Part shown: positions 1-10,475 of the stretch, in pieces
How positions within the stretch are numbered: position 1 is the stretch's first letter
Layout: every line of letters starts with the position of its first letter
From: Hyphomicrobiales bacterium
GTDB taxonomy: Bacteria > Pseudomonadota > Alphaproteobacteria > Rhizobiales > Rhizobiaceae
Length of the DNA: 64,000 nucleotides
NCBI GenBank assembly: GCA_900472675.1
Contig: UCJA01000013.1
Coordinates: 48,305-112,304, forward strand
Reading direction: 5' to 3'
Translations under genes and position numbers: made by a program
The notes under the pieces: model-generated
Database searches by the model: none
The model's input: the letters and a program-made list of their open reading frames with translations, nothing else
Told to the model about the DNA's origin: nothing

Positions 1-956
1 GAATGTTTCATGAAGACCACGTCGACGGTCTGCAGATAGAATTCTTCCGTGAGGTCCATGACGGCCAGATACTCGTCGTAGAACTCTCGATGCTTTTCGG
101 CGGATTCCCCGTCATTCTTCACGAGATGCTCGTAGAAATCCTGATGCGCCGTGACGTGGCGATCGAGGTTCATCGACATGAAACCTGAAAGCTGCAGGAA
201 GCCCGGATAGACCCGGCGCATAAAGCCTGGCTGCGGCCAAGGCACCGTCATGATGACGTTTTCCTGGAACCACTCGAGCGGGTGCTCCTTGGCCAGCTTG
301 TTGACGGCGGTCGGATTGATGCGGGTGTCGATCGGCCCGCCCATCAGCACCATGGATGCTGGTATTGCCTCATCCTGGCGCACCTCCATGACGGCGACAG
401 CAGCCAGTACCGGTACCGATGGCTGGCAGACACCAATCACATGGGCGCCCGGCCCGATGACATGCAGCATGTCGATTACGTAGTCGATGTAGTCGTTGAG
501 GTCGAAGTGCCCCTGGTCGACCGGCACCATACGCGCGTCGATCCAGTCGGCAATGTAGACTTCGGCATGCGGAAGAAGCGCTTCGACGGTGCCGCGCAGC
601 AGAGTGGCGTAGTGGCCGGACATCGGTGCCACGATCAGAATTTTCGGATCAGGGGCACGGCCCTTGGGCAGGTCACGGTTGAAACGCAGAAGGTTGCAGA
701 AGGGCTTTGCCCAGATCACTTCCTCCGTAACAGCCACCGGCGCGCCATCCACCACTGTCTCGGGCAGACCGAAGGCGGGCTTGCCGTAGCGACGCGTCAT
801 GCGCTCGAAGACTTCGAGGCTCGCAGCCATTGTGCGTCCGAGCTCGGTCTCGGCGAAAGGGTTTAGCGGGTTCGCAAAAAAGAGGCGCGCGGCATCCGCT
901 GCGGCCCGGACAGGGACCATGGCGGCATGGTTCATCTCGTAGAGTTGATAGAACAT
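1..956 (-). CDS. phaZ: Intracellular polyhydroxybutyrate depolymerase (3' end outside window)
   Basis: Reading leftward from an ATG at 956 the frame is open to base 1, giving 318 codons of a protein that usually has about 400 or more; the C-terminus is cut off by the window edge. The start (MFYQLYEMNHA) and the alpha/beta-hydrolase core match intracellular PHB depolymerases, which degrade stored poly-3-hydroxybutyrate granules in the cytoplasm. The nucleophile elbow reads GVCQPS with Cys177 where a serine lipase would have Ser; a catalytic Cys is known for the Ralstonia PhaZ1-type enzymes. An AAGGG stretch lies about nine bases before the start. The gene reads away from gyrB's 3' end, separated from it by two parS-like sites. 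Confidence 0.88.
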   Translation of the reverse strand, partial: MFYQLYEMNHAAMVPVRAAADAARLFFANPLNPFAETELGRTMAASLEVFERMTRRYGKPAFGLPETVVDGAPVAVTEEVIWAKPFCNLLRFNRDLPKGRAPDPKILIVAPMSGHYATLLRGTVEALLPHAEVYIADWIDARMVPVDQGHFDLNDYIDYVIDMLHVIGPGAHVIGVCQPSVPVLAAVAVMEVRQDEAIPASMVLMGGPIDTRINPTAVNKLAKEHPLEWFQENVIMTVPWPQPGFMRRVYPGFLQLSGFMSMNLDRHVTAHQDFYEHLVKNDGESAEKHREFYDEYLAVMDLTEEFYLQTVDVVFMKH

Positions 957-1104
957 GGCGATATCCCTTCTCGTTCGGCGGAGACACTGGCTTCTACGAC
1001 GGGGTCAGTTGCGCCTGCCTGTCGACACAACGCACTTACCCGCCGCAGAGATCCGTCAATGCGCGGTTATCGCCGCGCCACCCGTTACCAGAAGCTTAAC
1101 CATT

Positions 1105-1120
1105 TGTTTCACGTGAATCA
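1105..1120. other. parS-like ParB-binding site 1
   Basis: TGTTTCACGTGAATCA matches the widely conserved parS palindrome TGTTTCACGTGAAACA at 15 of 16 positions. It lies in the phaZ-gyrB intergenic gap. The partition genes parA and parB are in the same window (18.7-20.3 kb). Binding by ParB is inferred. Confidence 0.8.
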
Positions 1121-1129
1121 CTATCCACA
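1121..1129 (+). promoter_or_regulatory. DnaA-box-like 9-mer between two parS-like sites
   Basis: CTATCCACA differs from the DnaA box TTATCCACA at one base. It begins directly after the first parS-like site and stops two bases before the second. The same 9-mer occurs in the predicted origin at 11472-11480. A single box can occur by chance, so a function is inference. Confidence 0.4.
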
Positions 1130-1131
1130 GA

Positions 1132-1145
1132 AGATTCACGTGAAA

Positions 1146-1147
<2 letters not shown>
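1132..1147. other. parS-like ParB-binding site 2
   Basis: AGATTCACGTGAAACT matches parS at 13 of 16 positions and keeps the central TTCACGTGAA. It overlaps the last two bases of the gyrB stop codon. With site 1 it forms a pair 11 bases apart. Confidence 0.68.
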
Positions 1148-3620
<2,473 letters not shown>

Positions 3621-3718
3621 TCACCGTCACATTCACCTTGGAATATAAGCAAACCAAGGCTTTTTCTAAAGCTTCCGGGCTGTGAAAGGCGCGTGAAATC
3701 CGTGGAAACCAACGGTGT

Positions 3719-4084
3719 TCAACGCTTTTCGAGCGCTCTTTCAAGGGCTTTGGTCATTTCATCTATCACGCTGTCGGGCAGAGTGCGAATCTGCTCCGAA
3801 AGCAAGTTCGCAAAGGCTGTATAGCTAGGGGGAAGACCCGCCGTATCGAGCATGACCCGCGGGTGCGAGACTTCGGCCAGGCGACAGAGTTCTTCTGCCT
3901 CATCCCAGATGATGTTGAAATAGCCGACAATCCGCTGCAAGAGCTCGAAACTGGGCCGGCCCCTCTGGCCGTGCTCCAACGCCGACAGATAGGCTGGCGT
4001 CACCCCAATCGCCTCCGCCAGAGCCCTTTGGGTGATGCCGCGGCGACTGCGCAGATCCCTCAGAGCCTGACCGAAGGGCGTCAT
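3719..4084 (-). CDS. XRE-family helix-turn-helix regulator
   Basis: This 121-residue protein has a Cro/CI-type HTH over residues 4-56 (FGQALRDLRSRRGITQRALA through SALEHGQRGRPS). A C-terminal half of about 60 residues follows that I cannot assign. It is probably a cytoplasmic DNA-binding repressor, but nothing visible tells what it controls. Its ATG at 4084 overlaps the Smr gene's TGA by four bases, so it is likely translationally coupled to it. The position between an Smr gene and gyrB fits the conserved rhizobial order near the chromosomal origin. Confidence 0.88.
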   Translation of the reverse strand: MTPFGQALRDLRSRRGITQRALAEAIGVTPAYLSALEHGQRGRPSFELLQRIVGYFNIIWDEAEELCRLAEVSHPRVMLDTAGLPPSYTAFANLLSEQIRTLPDSVIDEMTKALERALEKR

Positions 4085-4647
4085 GTGCGCTCACCGTGGT
4101 GGCCACGGGCAAGGCGGACGTACATGGCACCCTCGCCGCCGTGATTGCGAGCCGCCCATTCATAGGACGAGATCAGAAATCGGAAATCGCTCTTGGAAAA
4201 CCAGAGCGGAACGGCGCGACGCAGAACACCCTCACTGCCCATGGAACTACCCTTGCCGGTGATGACCAGTACATGGCGGAGGCCGCGCATATGGGCCCGC
4301 TGGAGGAAATGCAGGAGAAGATCATGCGCTTCATCCTGATACAGCCCGTGCAGATCAAGACGGGCTTCGATCTCCAGGCGCCCTTTTGCGAGCTTGCGCT
4401 TGGTGGGACGTTCGAGGGGGTAGTGAAAACCGGAGGGTTGCCTGGGTTTGACAGCTGGCAATTCTGCTGCGGCAACGGCCTTGGGAGCCGGGGCAACTGC
4501 TTTCGCTTCTCCACCCGCCTGGAGCTTGGCTTCCTGCTCCTCGTTTTCGAGGATGTCCTTCATCCGACCGGGAAGCGCTCGGGTGGATTTTGCCACCTTA
4601 CCCCACAGCACCCGCTCTTCCGGATCCAGTTTCCGCCCACCCTTCAT
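4081..4647 (-). CDS. Smr-domain (MutS2 C-terminal type) protein
   Basis: The protein has 188 residues. The first 90 are charged and Ala/Pro-rich and probably disordered. The C-terminal half is an Smr domain with LDLHG at 97-101 and ITGKG at 129-133, the two hallmarks of the fold. Smr domains nick or bind branched DNA or act on RNA; standalone bacterial copies are poorly characterised, so the substrate here is unknown. Its start overlaps the end of mltA by four bases and its end overlaps the XRE start by four bases. Confidence 0.88.
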   Translation of the reverse strand: MKGGRKLDPEERVLWGKVAKSTRALPGRMKDILENEEQEAKLQAGGEAKAVAPAPKAVAAAELPAVKPRQPSGFHYPLERPTKRKLAKGRLEIEARLDLHGLYQDEAHDLLLHFLQRAHMRGLRHVLVITGKGSSMGSEGVLRRAVPLWFSKSDFRFLISSYEWAARNHGGEGAMYVRLARGHHGERT

Positions 4648-5765
4648 CCATCATACCTGCCAGCAGCTGCCTTCGGGATGAGGATATAGAAGTCGGCGTC
4701 ATTGCGCACGGTCCCTGCCTGCTCTCCAGCCTCAAAACCGGAGCCGGTGAAGATATCACCACGGGCAGGCCCGACGATTGCGGTCCCCGTATCGAGCGCC
4801 AGCATCAGCCGAGCAAAAGCTCGGCCTCCATCCAGATGGGTGAGTGTGTCGGAGTGAATAAAGAAAGGGTATCCGAAGGTGTGGATATTACGGTCGACTG
4901 CCAGGGAACGACCGGCGACAAGAGGAACCTTCGCGGCCGCCACAGGTCCCAGCTTCGGATCTGAGACGTCGGCCTCGCGGAAGAAGATAAAGGACCTGTT
5001 GTGCCACAGCACCTCATCGACCGCGTCCGGATGGTTGGCCAACCACATGCGGATGCTTTGCATGGAAATGTCGGATGGCTGGATCTCACCGCGGTCGATC
5101 AGAAGCTTCCCGATCGGGGAAAAAGGATGACCCGCCTTGGCGGCATAGGTGATGCGTTTTACGGAGCCATCCGGATATTTAAGACGCGCAGCGCCCTGGA
5201 CGTGTGCAAAGAAGACATCGACCTTCGACCTTGCCCAGGCGATTTCCAATCCGCGGCCACTCAGGTAGCCACAGTCGATCTCGCGGCGATCCGCATAGGC
5301 GACAATCCCTGCCGAGGTCTCACGACCGAAGACGTAGGTGGGATCCATACCCTGCGGACGGGACGCATTATCGATTTCGACCAGGTCGTCAGGGCGGCGG
5401 TAGAAGGGAAACTGCCAATCACCGGAGGGAGTTGAGGATACTTCGACTTCCGGCTCATAGAAAGCGGTGACGAAACCGCGCTTTGCCTCGCTCCGCTGTA
5501 TCTCGAACGGCACGGTATGCTCTTCGAAGAGGCGCCGCGCGGCAGTAGCGGTGTCCACCGATCCGTCGGCCGCGGCCCGCAGGAGTGGGACCAGATCTTC
5601 CGGAGTTAAACCGAGGGTCCCCGTCCGATACGGCTTCACGTTTTGCAGGTGTTCCAGACAGGCTGACATAGCTGGTAGAAGTGGACACGGATCGTCCGCG
5701 TCCCAGCCCGGTATCTCATTAAACGTTCGTCGCCGAAGGCGATAATCCGGCGAGATAGAGGTCAT
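4644..5765 (-). CDS. mltA: Membrane-bound lytic murein transglycosylase A family
   Basis: This 373-residue protein belongs to the MltA family, which cleaves the MurNAc-GlcNAc bond of peptidoglycan with 1,6-anhydro product formation. The MltA barrel domain is visible in the middle (FVTAFYEPEVEVS, GRGLEIAWARSKVDVFFAHV). The 3D domain is at the C-terminus (ALDTGTAIVGPARGDIFTGSG) with its conserved aspartates. No signal peptide or lipobox is visible after the ATG at 5765, which is odd for an enzyme acting outside the inner membrane. Four-base overlaps with the genes on both sides indicate one operon. Confidence 0.92.
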   Translation of the reverse strand: MTSISPDYRLRRRTFNEIPGWDADDPCPLLPAMSACLEHLQNVKPYRTGTLGLTPEDLVPLLRAAADGSVDTATAARRLFEEHTVPFEIQRSEAKRGFVTAFYEPEVEVSSTPSGDWQFPFYRRPDDLVEIDNASRPQGMDPTYVFGRETSAGIVAYADRREIDCGYLSGRGLEIAWARSKVDVFFAHVQGAARLKYPDGSVKRITYAAKAGHPFSPIGKLLIDRGEIQPSDISMQSIRMWLANHPDAVDEVLWHNRSFIFFREADVSDPKLGPVAAAKVPLVAGRSLAVDRNIHTFGYPFFIHSDTLTHLDGGRAFARLMLALDTGTAIVGPARGDIFTGSGFEAGEQAGTVRNDADFYILIPKAAAGRYDG

Positions 5766-6460
5766 TGCTCGGATTCAGTTGCAATCAATTTCCAGTTCGG
5801 ATCGCGCGAGCCGATGTCGCGGGCAAAGGTCCAGATGTCAGTCACCTCGGACACCGTCTCCTGGTCACCATCGATCAGCGTACCGGCCTTGTCGTAGGTC
5901 GCCGAAATCAGCTGGCTGACGATCCGCATGGTGAGTTGGGCCTCGCTGTCCTTCATGACGATCTGGACGAGATCTGCCTTGTCTATCCCCACAAAGGTTG
6001 ACTTCACGACGTCGCCACGCTTTTCGCGCTCGGCAATTGCCATGTCGAAGCCTTCGTAAACTTCCTTGGACAGCAGACCTTTCAGCGTCTTGCGATCGCC
6101 ATCGGCAAAGGCCATGACCACCATTTCGTAGGCCATGCGGACGCCATTGACGAATTCGCGGGGCCGGAAGGTGGGATCGGCCTTGATCAGCGTGCGAACC
6201 GAAGCATTGAGGGGTGTCTCCGGCTTGGCAAAACTGTCGATCTCGAAATTGCGCTGGTCTTCCTCCACCCCGTCTCGGCGCGGCAAAGTGACAACTTTAC
6301 TTTCGTCCGAGCCTGGAGCCTTGACGGCATCCCGGGCGCTGAAGGGGTCAACCGGGGGCTTTTCGTTCCCTGTACGGCGGCCCAATACACTCCTCAGCTG
6401 AAAGAAAATCAGAACTGCGGCGACAAGGAAAAACAGTGTTATGAAGTCGTTCGAACCCAT
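5762..6460 (-). CDS. Tim44/TimA-like membrane-associated protein
   Basis: The 232-residue protein begins with a short N-terminal membrane segment (about residues 6-22, ITLFFLVAAVLIFFQL). A charged linker follows, then a C-terminal Tim44-like domain with its typical VNGVRMAYEMVVMAFADGD start near residue 105. Bacterial Tim44-domain proteins (TimA in Caulobacter) are inner-membrane proteins of uncertain role, related to the motor subunit of mitochondrial import. It is the first gene of the Tim44-mltA-smr-xre run and diverges from fxsA across a 112-base gap that must hold both promoters. Confidence 0.88.
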   Translation of the reverse strand: MGSNDFITLFFLVAAVLIFFQLRSVLGRRTGNEKPPVDPFSARDAVKAPGSDESKVVTLPRRDGVEEDQRNFEIDSFAKPETPLNASVRTLIKADPTFRPREFVNGVRMAYEMVVMAFADGDRKTLKGLLSKEVYEGFDMAIAEREKRGDVVKSTFVGIDKADLVQIVMKDSEAQLTMRIVSQLISATYDKAGTLIDGDQETVSEVTDIWTFARDIGSRDPNWKLIATESEQ

Positions 6461-6572
6461 GTGACCCGCAATTGTCCTTTAAAAGTGTCTGACCATGCTC
6501 ATATAGTCATCCCCACGCCATCTTCAAATAGCCGGACGGATGATCCGGCGACAGCCCTTCACGGACCATAGC

Positions 6573-7088
6573 ATGCGCGTTCTGCTTTTTCCCATTCTTC
6601 TGTTGGTATGGCCGCTCGCGGAGATCGCCGGCTTTGTCTTGATGGGACATCTCGTCGGGTTGTGGGGAACGCTTGGCTTGGTGATCGGTTCGGCCGTGCT
6701 CGGCGCGCTGCTGCTGCGGATGCAGGGCATGCATCTCCTGCGGCAGCTTTCTGCCATGGGTCGCCAGGGGCAGATGCCGGGTCGCGAGCTGGTCAATGGC
6801 GGGATGATGGTGGTGGCTGCCATTCTCCTGCTTCTGCCCGGCTTCCTCACCGACATCCTGGGTCTGCTGCTGCTCATTCCGCTTGTGCGCAACGTGATCT
6901 GGTCGCAGGTCGGCAGACGGTTCGTGGTGGTTAGACCCGGACGGGACGAGGTCATGCGAACCAGACCGCGTGAACCATCTGCAGCTCCGCAGGATAAGAC
7001 CGCGGGGCCCGTCATCGACCTTGAGGAGCAGGAGTTTCGCCGTGATCCAACCTCTCCCTGGAGCCGTGACCGCGGCGACGACAGATGA
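6573..7088 (+). CDS. fxsA: FxsA-family membrane protein
   Basis: The protein has 171 residues with three or four hydrophobic segments in the first 120 (LLFPILLLVWPLAEIAGFVL, LGLVIGSAVLGALLL, MMVVAAILLLLPGFLTDILG). The FxsA signature PGFLTDILG is followed by a hydrophilic tail. In E. coli, extra FxsA relieves F-factor exclusion of phage T7; its normal role is unknown. An in-frame ATG at 6540 would add 11 hydrophilic residues. I prefer 6573 because the protein then starts directly with its membrane helix, as in the family. It is followed by secB in the same direction. Confidence 0.85.
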   Translation: MRVLLFPILLLVWPLAEIAGFVLMGHLVGLWGTLGLVIGSAVLGALLLRMQGMHLLRQLSAMGRQGQMPGRELVNGGMMVVAAILLLLPGFLTDILGLLLLIPLVRNVIWSQVGRRFVVVRPGRDEVMRTRPREPSAAPQDKTAGPVIDLEEQEFRRDPTSPWSRDRGDDR

Positions 7089-7169
7089 GAGCTGAAGGGC
7101 GGTCAGGGTTGTAAGCCTGAGGGCGAAATGTTAGAGGGCGTCACCGCCTTTTAGCCTCGAGGACTACCC

Positions 7170-7646
7170 ATGGCAGATGACACGAACACAGCCGCAACGC
7201 CGTCACTCAGCATTCTTGCACAGTATACGAAGGATCTGTCCTTCGAGAACCCTGGCGCACCCCGGTCGCTCCAGGCCCGCGACAAGGCCCCGGGCATCAA
7301 CATCAGCGTCAACGTCAACGCCAATCCGCTGTCGGACACGGATTTCGACGTGGTTCTTTCGCTGAATGCGGAAGCCACTGACGAAGACAAGGTCGTTTTC
7401 GCAGCAGAATTGATTTACGGTGGCGTGTTCCGCATCACGGGCTTCCCGCAGGAGCATATGCTGCCTCTGCTGTTTATCGAGTGCCCTCGCCTGCTGTTCC
7501 CCTTCGCGCGGCAGATCGTTGCCGACGTGACCCGGAATGGCGGCTTCCCGCCCCTGATGATCGACCCCATCGACTTCGCTCAAATGTTCTCCCAGCGCAT
7601 GGCGGAAGAGCAGACCAAGGCTAAGGTCCAGCCTCTCAACAGCTGA
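7170..7646 (+). CDS. secB: Protein-export chaperone SecB
   Basis: SecB is a tetrameric cytoplasmic chaperone that keeps preproteins unfolded and hands them to SecA. The 158-residue product has the family pattern throughout: [13 protein letters not shown] near the N-terminus, INVNANPL-type strands, the acidic SecA-contact strand, and [27 protein letters not shown] near the end. The start at 7170 is MADDTNT. It follows fxsA by 81 bases and ends just before a strong hairpin that separates it from the convergent dnaQ. Confidence 0.96.
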   Translation: MADDTNTAATPSLSILAQYTKDLSFENPGAPRSLQARDKAPGINISVNVNANPLSDTDFDVVLSLNAEATDEDKVVFAAELIYGGVFRITGFPQEHMLPLLFIECPRLLFPFARQIVADVTRNGGFPPLMIDPIDFAQMFSQRMAEEQTKAKVQPLNS

Positions 7647-7655
7647 TCAGCGACA

Positions 7656-7690
7656 AAAGAGCCGCTGCCGTCCGCCGGCAGCGGCTCTTT
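7656..7690. terminator. Rho-independent terminator between convergent secB and dnaQ
   Basis: A perfect 15-bp inverted repeat (AAAGAGCCGCTGCCG at 7656-7670 against its complement at 7676-7690) encloses a five-base loop. The arms begin with A and end with T runs, so the hairpin could stop transcription from both secB and dnaQ, which converge here. Confidence 0.88.
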
Positions 7691-7700
7691 GAAATTTCCC

Positions 7701-8408
7701 TTACGACACTGATCCGTATTTCAGCCAGATCGCCTGGCTTTTGAGCCCCGCAACCATCGCAGCATGTGCCTCGATATTGGCTGGCGTCAGTCGACTCGGA
7801 AGCGGATGCGGCCGCCCCAGCGGGACCGAAATCACCTCTTCTTCCACCTCGACGGTCGTGCTGCGCTGTTCTGCGCCGACCAGGCCCAGCGCGGCCTGCC
7901 GGCCGCCTGTCATCTCGATATAAACCTCTGCCAGAAGTTCGGAGTCGAGCAGCGCGCCGTGTTTCGTGCGGTGGGTATTGTCGATTCCGTAGCGCCGGCA
8001 CAGCGCATCCAGCGAGTTCGGTCCCATCGGATGCTTGCGGCGCGCCATGGAGAGCGTGTCAACCACCAGCTCGGGTGCGATCGGCGGCAGACCGATCCGC
8101 TCGAATTCCGCGTTGATGAAGCCCATGTCGAAAGATGCGTTGTGAGCGATCCACTTTGCGCCGTCGAAGAAATCGATGATTTCCTGTGCGACTAAGGCAA
8201 ACGCCGGCTTGTCCTTCAGAAACTCTTCGGTGATGCCGTGCACTGCCAAGGCATCTGGGTGGATCTTGCGATCGCCGGGATTGATGTAGAGGTGCAGGCT
8301 CCTGCCGGTCGGGAAGTTGTTGATCAACTCGATGCCGCCGATCTCGATGATCCGATCGGCTCGCGATTCGAGGCCCGTCGTTTCCGTATCGAAAATGATT
8401 TCACGCAT
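7701..8408 (-). CDS. dnaQ: DNA polymerase III epsilon subunit (3'-5' proofreading exonuclease)
   Basis: The 235-residue protein is the proofreading subunit of the replicative polymerase. It shows the DEDDh exonuclease motifs: Exo I FDTETTG with Asp7 and Glu9, Exo II HNASFDMGFIN, and Exo III RTKHGALLDSELLAEVY with the His and Asp. The C-terminal part would tether it to the alpha subunit. The ATG at 8408 lies inside the end of coaE with an eight-base overlap, so the two are probably co-translated in the leftward ppsR-maf-aroE-coaE-dnaQ run. Confidence 0.96.
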   Translation of the reverse strand: MREIIFDTETTGLESRADRIIEIGGIELINNFPTGRSLHLYINPGDRKIHPDALAVHGITEEFLKDKPAFALVAQEIIDFFDGAKWIAHNASFDMGFINAEFERIGLPPIAPELVVDTLSMARRKHPMGPNSLDALCRRYGIDNTHRTKHGALLDSELLAEVYIEMTGGRQAALGLVGAEQRSTTVEVEEEVISVPLGRPHPLPSRLTPANIEAHAAMVAGLKSQAIWLKYGSVS

Positions 8409-9006
8409 GGCTGTCGTTCATCCTTCCGGCTTTCAGGGAGGCAATGATCTGCTTCACCCTTTGCCTTGCGGCGTCCAGACCTTCCCCCGTATCAATCAGG
8501 AAATCAGCCTTTCTGCGCTTTTCCGCATCCGGCATCTGCCGGGAGAGGATCATGTCCAGTTTCTGATCTGTCATGCCGGGACGCGCAAGCACCCTTTGGC
8601 GCTGAATCTGTGGATCACAGGTGACAACGACAACCGTATCCATCCTTCCCTCGCCGCCGGTCTCGTAGAGCAGCGGAATATCCAGCAGCACCATCTCGGC
8701 GCCTGCCTTCCTGTGATAGTCCAGAAACGCCGTTTCGCGCTGCCGGACCAGCGGATGGACCAGCGATTCCAGAAGCCGCAGCTTTTCCGGCGCTCCCGCC
8801 AATTGCCGCGACAATTCCTGCCGATCGACTACGCCGTTTTTCACAGCCTCCGGAAAGTCGCTCCGCAAAGCGGCAACACCCTCGTTGCGATAGATGTCAT
8901 GGACGACAGCATCCGCGTCATTGACCGGCACACCTTCGTCCGCAAACATCTGCGCCGTGGTGGATTTGCCCATACCGATGGAACCCGTCAGGCCGACGAC
9001 GATCAT
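8401..9006 (-). CDS. coaE: Dephospho-CoA kinase
   Basis: CoaE catalyses the last step of coenzyme A synthesis, phosphorylating the 3'-hydroxyl of dephospho-CoA with ATP. The 201-residue product has the P-loop GSIGMGKS at residues 8-15, the DAD motif (PVNDADAVVH) and the lid region. I start it at the ATG at 9006, which overlaps the last base of the aroE stop (TGATG) and is preceded by GGAGGA. A TTG three bases earlier is also possible. Confidence 0.95.
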   Translation of the reverse strand: MIVVGLTGSIGMGKSTTAQMFADEGVPVNDADAVVHDIYRNEGVAALRSDFPEAVKNGVVDRQELSRQLAGAPEKLRLLESLVHPLVRQRETAFLDYHRKAGAEMVLLDIPLLYETGGEGRMDTVVVVTCDPQIQRQRVLARPGMTDQKLDMILSRQMPDAEKRRKADFLIDTGEGLDAARQRVKQIIASLKAGRMNDSHA

Positions 9007-9863
9007 CAATGCTCCTCCATATCCTCAATCACGAGCTGTCGCAGTTCCTCGTCCACGGATGGCAGAAGACCGAACCACTTCTCAAAACCGGGCGCTGCCT
9101 GATGCAGCAGCATGCCAAGACCGTCGACGATCGCCCGACCCTGCTCTTCTGCCTGGGCCAGCAGGGTGGTTTTCAGCGGAGCGTAGACAATATCGGTCAC
9201 AACCGCATCGCCCTCCATCGGAGAGAAGTCGATCTGCATCGTCTCAGCGCCAACCATGCCGATCGATGTCGTGTTCACGAAGAGCCCTGCTCCCTGGAGA
9301 ACCTCCTTTAAAGCTTCCAATCCGTGGGCATGCACCCTCGGGCCGAAGCGATCCGACAGCTGCTGTGCCCTCGCTTGTGTTCGGTTGACCACGTGGATCT
9401 CGCCCACCCCGCGGTCTCGAACCGCCTGGATGACCGCCCGGCTGGCGCCACCGGCACCCAGGATCACGGCACGTCCCGTATCGGCCCATCCCGGATGGCG
9501 TTCGTCGAGATTGGCGCAGAATCCAAAGCCATCGGTATTGGTGGCGTGAATCAGGCCTTCTTCCAGCCAAAGCGTGTTGGCCGCGCCAAGTTCCTCGGCG
9601 ACTGCATCGGACCTGTCCGCTAGTTCGAACGCCCGCTCCTTGTGGGGAATGGTAACATTGCCGCCGCGGTATCGTCCGTCTCCGGATTTCAGCGATGACA
9701 TCAATGCTGCGAAATCCTCCGGGGCGACAGCTTCGGCCCGATAGGAACCATCGATCCCATAGCGATGCAGCCAATGGTTATGGATGAGAGGCGAGCGGGA
9801 GTGCTTGATAGGCCAACCCACGACGAAAGCGTCTGTGGCACCTGTTTCACGTGAATCAGGCAT
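9006..9863 (-). CDS. aroE: Shikimate dehydrogenase
   Basis: AroE reduces 3-dehydroshikimate to shikimate with NADPH in aromatic amino acid synthesis. The 285-residue protein has the substrate-binding motif [10 protein letters not shown] (16-25), the catalytic Lys75 in NVTIPHKE, and the nucleotide-binding loop GAGGAS around 136-141. It overlaps maf by eight bases and coaE by one. Codons 4-7 (Ser-Arg-Glu-Thr) sit inside a near-perfect parS site, so the extreme N-terminus is under DNA-level as well as protein-level constraint. Confidence 0.95.
   Translation of the reverse strand: MPDSRETGATDAFVVGWPIKHSRSPLIHNHWLHRYGIDGSYRAEAVAPEDFAALMSSLKSGDGRYRGGNVTIPHKERAFELADRSDAVAEELGAANTLWLEEGLIHATNTDGFGFCANLDERHPGWADTGRAVILGAGGASRAVIQAVRDRGVGEIHVVNRTQARAQQLSDRFGPRVHAHGLEALKEVLQGAGLFVNTTSIGMVGAETMQIDFSPMEGDAVVTDIVYAPLKTTLLAQAEEQGRAIVDGLGMLLHQAAPGFEKWFGLLPSVDEELRQLVIEDMEEH
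9843..9858. other. parS-like ParB-binding site 3, in the aroE start
   Basis: TGTTTCACGTGAATCA matches parS at 15 of 16 positions and is identical to site 1 at 1105-1120. It spans aroE codons 2-7 and the last bases of maf. It lies about 1.5 kb left of the predicted origin, the nearest site to it. Confidence 0.82.
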
Positions 9864-10449
9864 GGATCACTCCGAGCTCCCGCAGTTTCTCCAGGAGAGG
9901 GAGCATGGGCAGGCCGAGGATGGTGAAGTAGTCACCTTCAATACGGGAAAACAGCTGAATCCCCTCCCCTTCCAACTGATAGCCGCCGACGCTGCCGAAC
10001 ACACTCTCGCCAACACGCGAGAGATAGTGATCTACAAAGTTCTCGCTGAGTTCCCGTACGGTCAAATCGGCATGGGATATGTGGCTCCAGACGATCTGGT
10101 CGCCGGACGCCAGTGCGATAGCGCTGTTCAGGCGGTGGGTGGCGCCGGACAGAGACAGCAGGTTCTCCCGGGCTTCTTCTTTCGACCGAGGCTTGTGATA
10201 GACGCGGCTTCCCAACGACATGGTCTGGTCGGAGCCAACGACAAGCATTCCCGGTCGCCGGGCGCTCACATCCAACGCCTTGGCTTGCGCCAGCGCCAGA
10301 GCCACCTGATCGGGCGTTGCCTCCAAAAGCGAGGCTTCGATTTCGCGTTCGTCGATCGTGGCGGGTAAGCTTTCGAATTCGAGGCCAGCATTTTCCATCA
10401 GCATCCGGCGAAACGGGCTGGAGGAGGCAAGGACGAGCGATTGTTTCAC
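9856..10449 (-). CDS. maf: Maf-family nucleotide pyrophosphatase
   Basis: Maf proteins hydrolyse non-canonical or modified nucleoside triphosphates and are linked to septum inhibition. The product is 197 residues when started at the GTG at 10449, which has AGGGAG eight bases upstream and places ASSSPFRR at residues 8-15, as in the family. The frame stays open further upstream to 10572, but that extension is Arg-rich and overlaps ppsR. Other family motifs are visible: IDERE, VGSDQ and [10 protein letters not shown]. It overlaps aroE by eight bases. Confidence 0.92.
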   Translation of the reverse strand: MKQSLVLASSSPFRRMLMENAGLEFESLPATIDEREIEASLLEATPDQVALALAQAKALDVSARRPGMLVVGSDQTMSLGSRVYHKPRSKEEARENLLSLSGATHRLNSAIALASGDQIVWSHISHADLTVRELSENFVDHYLSRVGESVFGSVGGYQLEGEGIQLFSRIEGDYFTILGLPMLPLLEKLRELGVIHA

Positions 10450-10475
10450 GGTGATCTCCCTGGGATCCTGCCGGG

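Noticed and set aside
282..866. 194-codon open frame on the plus strand opposite phaZ
   Set aside because: Antisense to a clear PHB depolymerase and without family resemblance.
10442..10457. TGTTTCACGGTGATCT at the maf start, resembling the left half of parS
   Set aside because: Only the left half matches; the extra G shifts the right half out of register, so it is not a palindrome.
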